Source: Leclercia adecarboxylata | GTDB lineage: Bacteria > Pseudomonadota > Gammaproteobacteria > Enterobacterales > Enterobacteriaceae | DNA length: 64,000 nt | Direction: 5' to 3' | Assembly: GCA_002360945.1 (NCBI GenBank) | Contig: DERO01000049.1 | Location: 24,981-88,980, forward strand | In this document: positions 63,568 through 64,000 of the stretch, in pieces | Layout of the letters: each line of letters begins with the position of its first letter | How positions within the stretch are numbered: the first letter of the stretch is position 1 | Notes under the pieces: model-generated | Databases searched by the model: none | Told to the model about the DNA's origin: nothing | Seen by the model: the letters and a program-made list of their open reading frames with translations, nothing else | Position numbers and translations under genes: made by a program

Positions 63568-64000
63568 ATGAAAACCACGTTGAAACTGATCGCATCGGCA
63601 GTGTCGCTGTGCGTTACTGCCCCGGCTGCGTATGCGATAAGTTCGGATCAGGCAGCAGCGAACCTGAAAGGCGCGCTGGAATTTGACCACTTTGCACAAA
63701 AAAATTACGCCGCCGCGCTCAGGGCCGAACGCGTGACCAATGTCGATATGATGAATGTGATCCATCAGTACCAGTCGGGATCACCTGAAGCCGCAGCGGC
63801 TGCCCAGACGCATCTGGATGCGGTAAATTTAATCAGCCAGCGCCGCAACGAGGTTAAATTTGCTCAGACCCAGCTGCAGGCTGCACGCAACGCATTCAAA
63901 GATGGTTCGATTGCGCCAACAGCCATTCCTGTTGCACCGGTGCCGCAGCCAGCTAAGGCCCCACCGCTGCCGGTACAGGCCGTGCCGCCAAAACTGGCGA
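63568..64000 (+). CDS. Truncated exported Ala/Pro-rich protein of unknown function
   Basis: The first 144 codons are in the window and the frame is still open at its end. The signal peptide MKTTLKLIASAVSLCVTAPAAYA is clear. The mature part starts with a helix-prone stretch (DQAAANLKGALEFDHFAQKNYAAALRAERV...AAAAAQTHLDAVNLISQRRNEVKFAQTQLQAARNAF). A Pro/Ala-rich linker (PTAIPVAPVPQPAKAPPLPV) follows. It may be the start of an autotransporter or other large surface protein; the C-terminus needed to decide lies outside the window. Ribosome site: TAGAG. Confidence 0.7.
   Translation, partial: MKTTLKLIASAVSLCVTAPAAYAISSDQAAANLKGALEFDHFAQKNYAAALRAERVTNVDMMNVIHQYQSGSPEAAAAAQTHLDAVNLISQRRNEVKFAQTQLQAARNAFKDGSIAPTAIPVAPVPQPAKAPPLPVQAVPPKLA

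Noticed and set aside
63399..63686. Plus-strand 95-codon frame overlapping the truncated exported protein
   Set aside because: It has lysine/threonine-rich junk composition and overlaps a frame with a clean signal peptide.

Overview
The window is chromosomal DNA from an enterobacterium, most likely of the Enterobacter/Lelliottia/Leclercia/Klebsiella group. Evidence for this is the romA-ramA/ramR locus (absent from E. coli K-12) together with blocks in E. coli-like order: nfsB...mscM...pheP, folD-ybcJ, ybcI-cysS-ppiB-lpxH, purEK, and ybbP-ybbA/tesA-ybbO-cnoX. Protein-level similarity was judged by eye and from memory, so the genus is an inference.

Left part (1-29 kb). ramA (its stop codon is cut by the window edge), romA and divergent ramR with a clear RamR operator are followed by yjbR and nfsB. 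Between nfsB and mscM lies accessory material: a reverse-order toxin-antitoxin pair with a third gene of unknown function, a DUF2157 membrane protein, and an XRE regulator divergent from a drug-type MFS exporter. After mscM comes a LacI-controlled sugar operon (regulator, Gfo/Idh/MocA dehydrogenase, xylose-isomerase-like TIM barrel, nucleoside-symporter-like MFS) with twin palindromic operators. Next are pheP, a Tat-exported PhoX phosphatase with a convincing Pho box, and an iron-type operon (YncE-like lipoprotein plus TonB-dependent receptor) with a Fur-box promoter. The 21.4-29.1 kb stretch is the most foreign-looking part. It holds a ToxR/CadC-like membrane regulator and partner protein, a second winged-helix regulator, an HBM-type chemoreceptor, an EAL phosphodiesterase, an unusual GH108 muramidase/L,D-transpeptidase fusion, and a phage-virion-like protein.

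Middle (29-42.4 kb). narP is convergent with the complete 15-gene napFDAGHBC-ccmABCDEFGH operon (periplasmic nitrate reductase and cytochrome c maturation). The operon promoter has FNR and NarP-like sites 20 bp apart. napF has lost the stop codon expected from E. coli and runs deep into napD. The argU tRNA (anticodon UCU) and its promoter follow.

Right part (42.5-64 kb). This is mostly housekeeping: folD, ybcJ, an EIIBC PTS permease with a MalI-like regulator and MalI-like operators, ybcI, cysS, ppiB, lpxH, two small exported proteins, purEK with a PurR box, mnmH, a MetNIQ-type ABC importer lacking a MetJ box, a porin, ybbP-ybbA, tesA, ybbO and cnoX. It ends in a truncated, exported, Ala/Pro-rich protein of unknown function behind a long AT-rich leader.

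I found no CRISPR array, transposase, integrase or rRNA. A 40-bp exact repeat occurs twice, 33 kb apart. The best candidates for something undescribed are the three-gene toxin-antitoxin locus and the muramidase/transpeptidase fusion. Neither can be proven from sequence alone.
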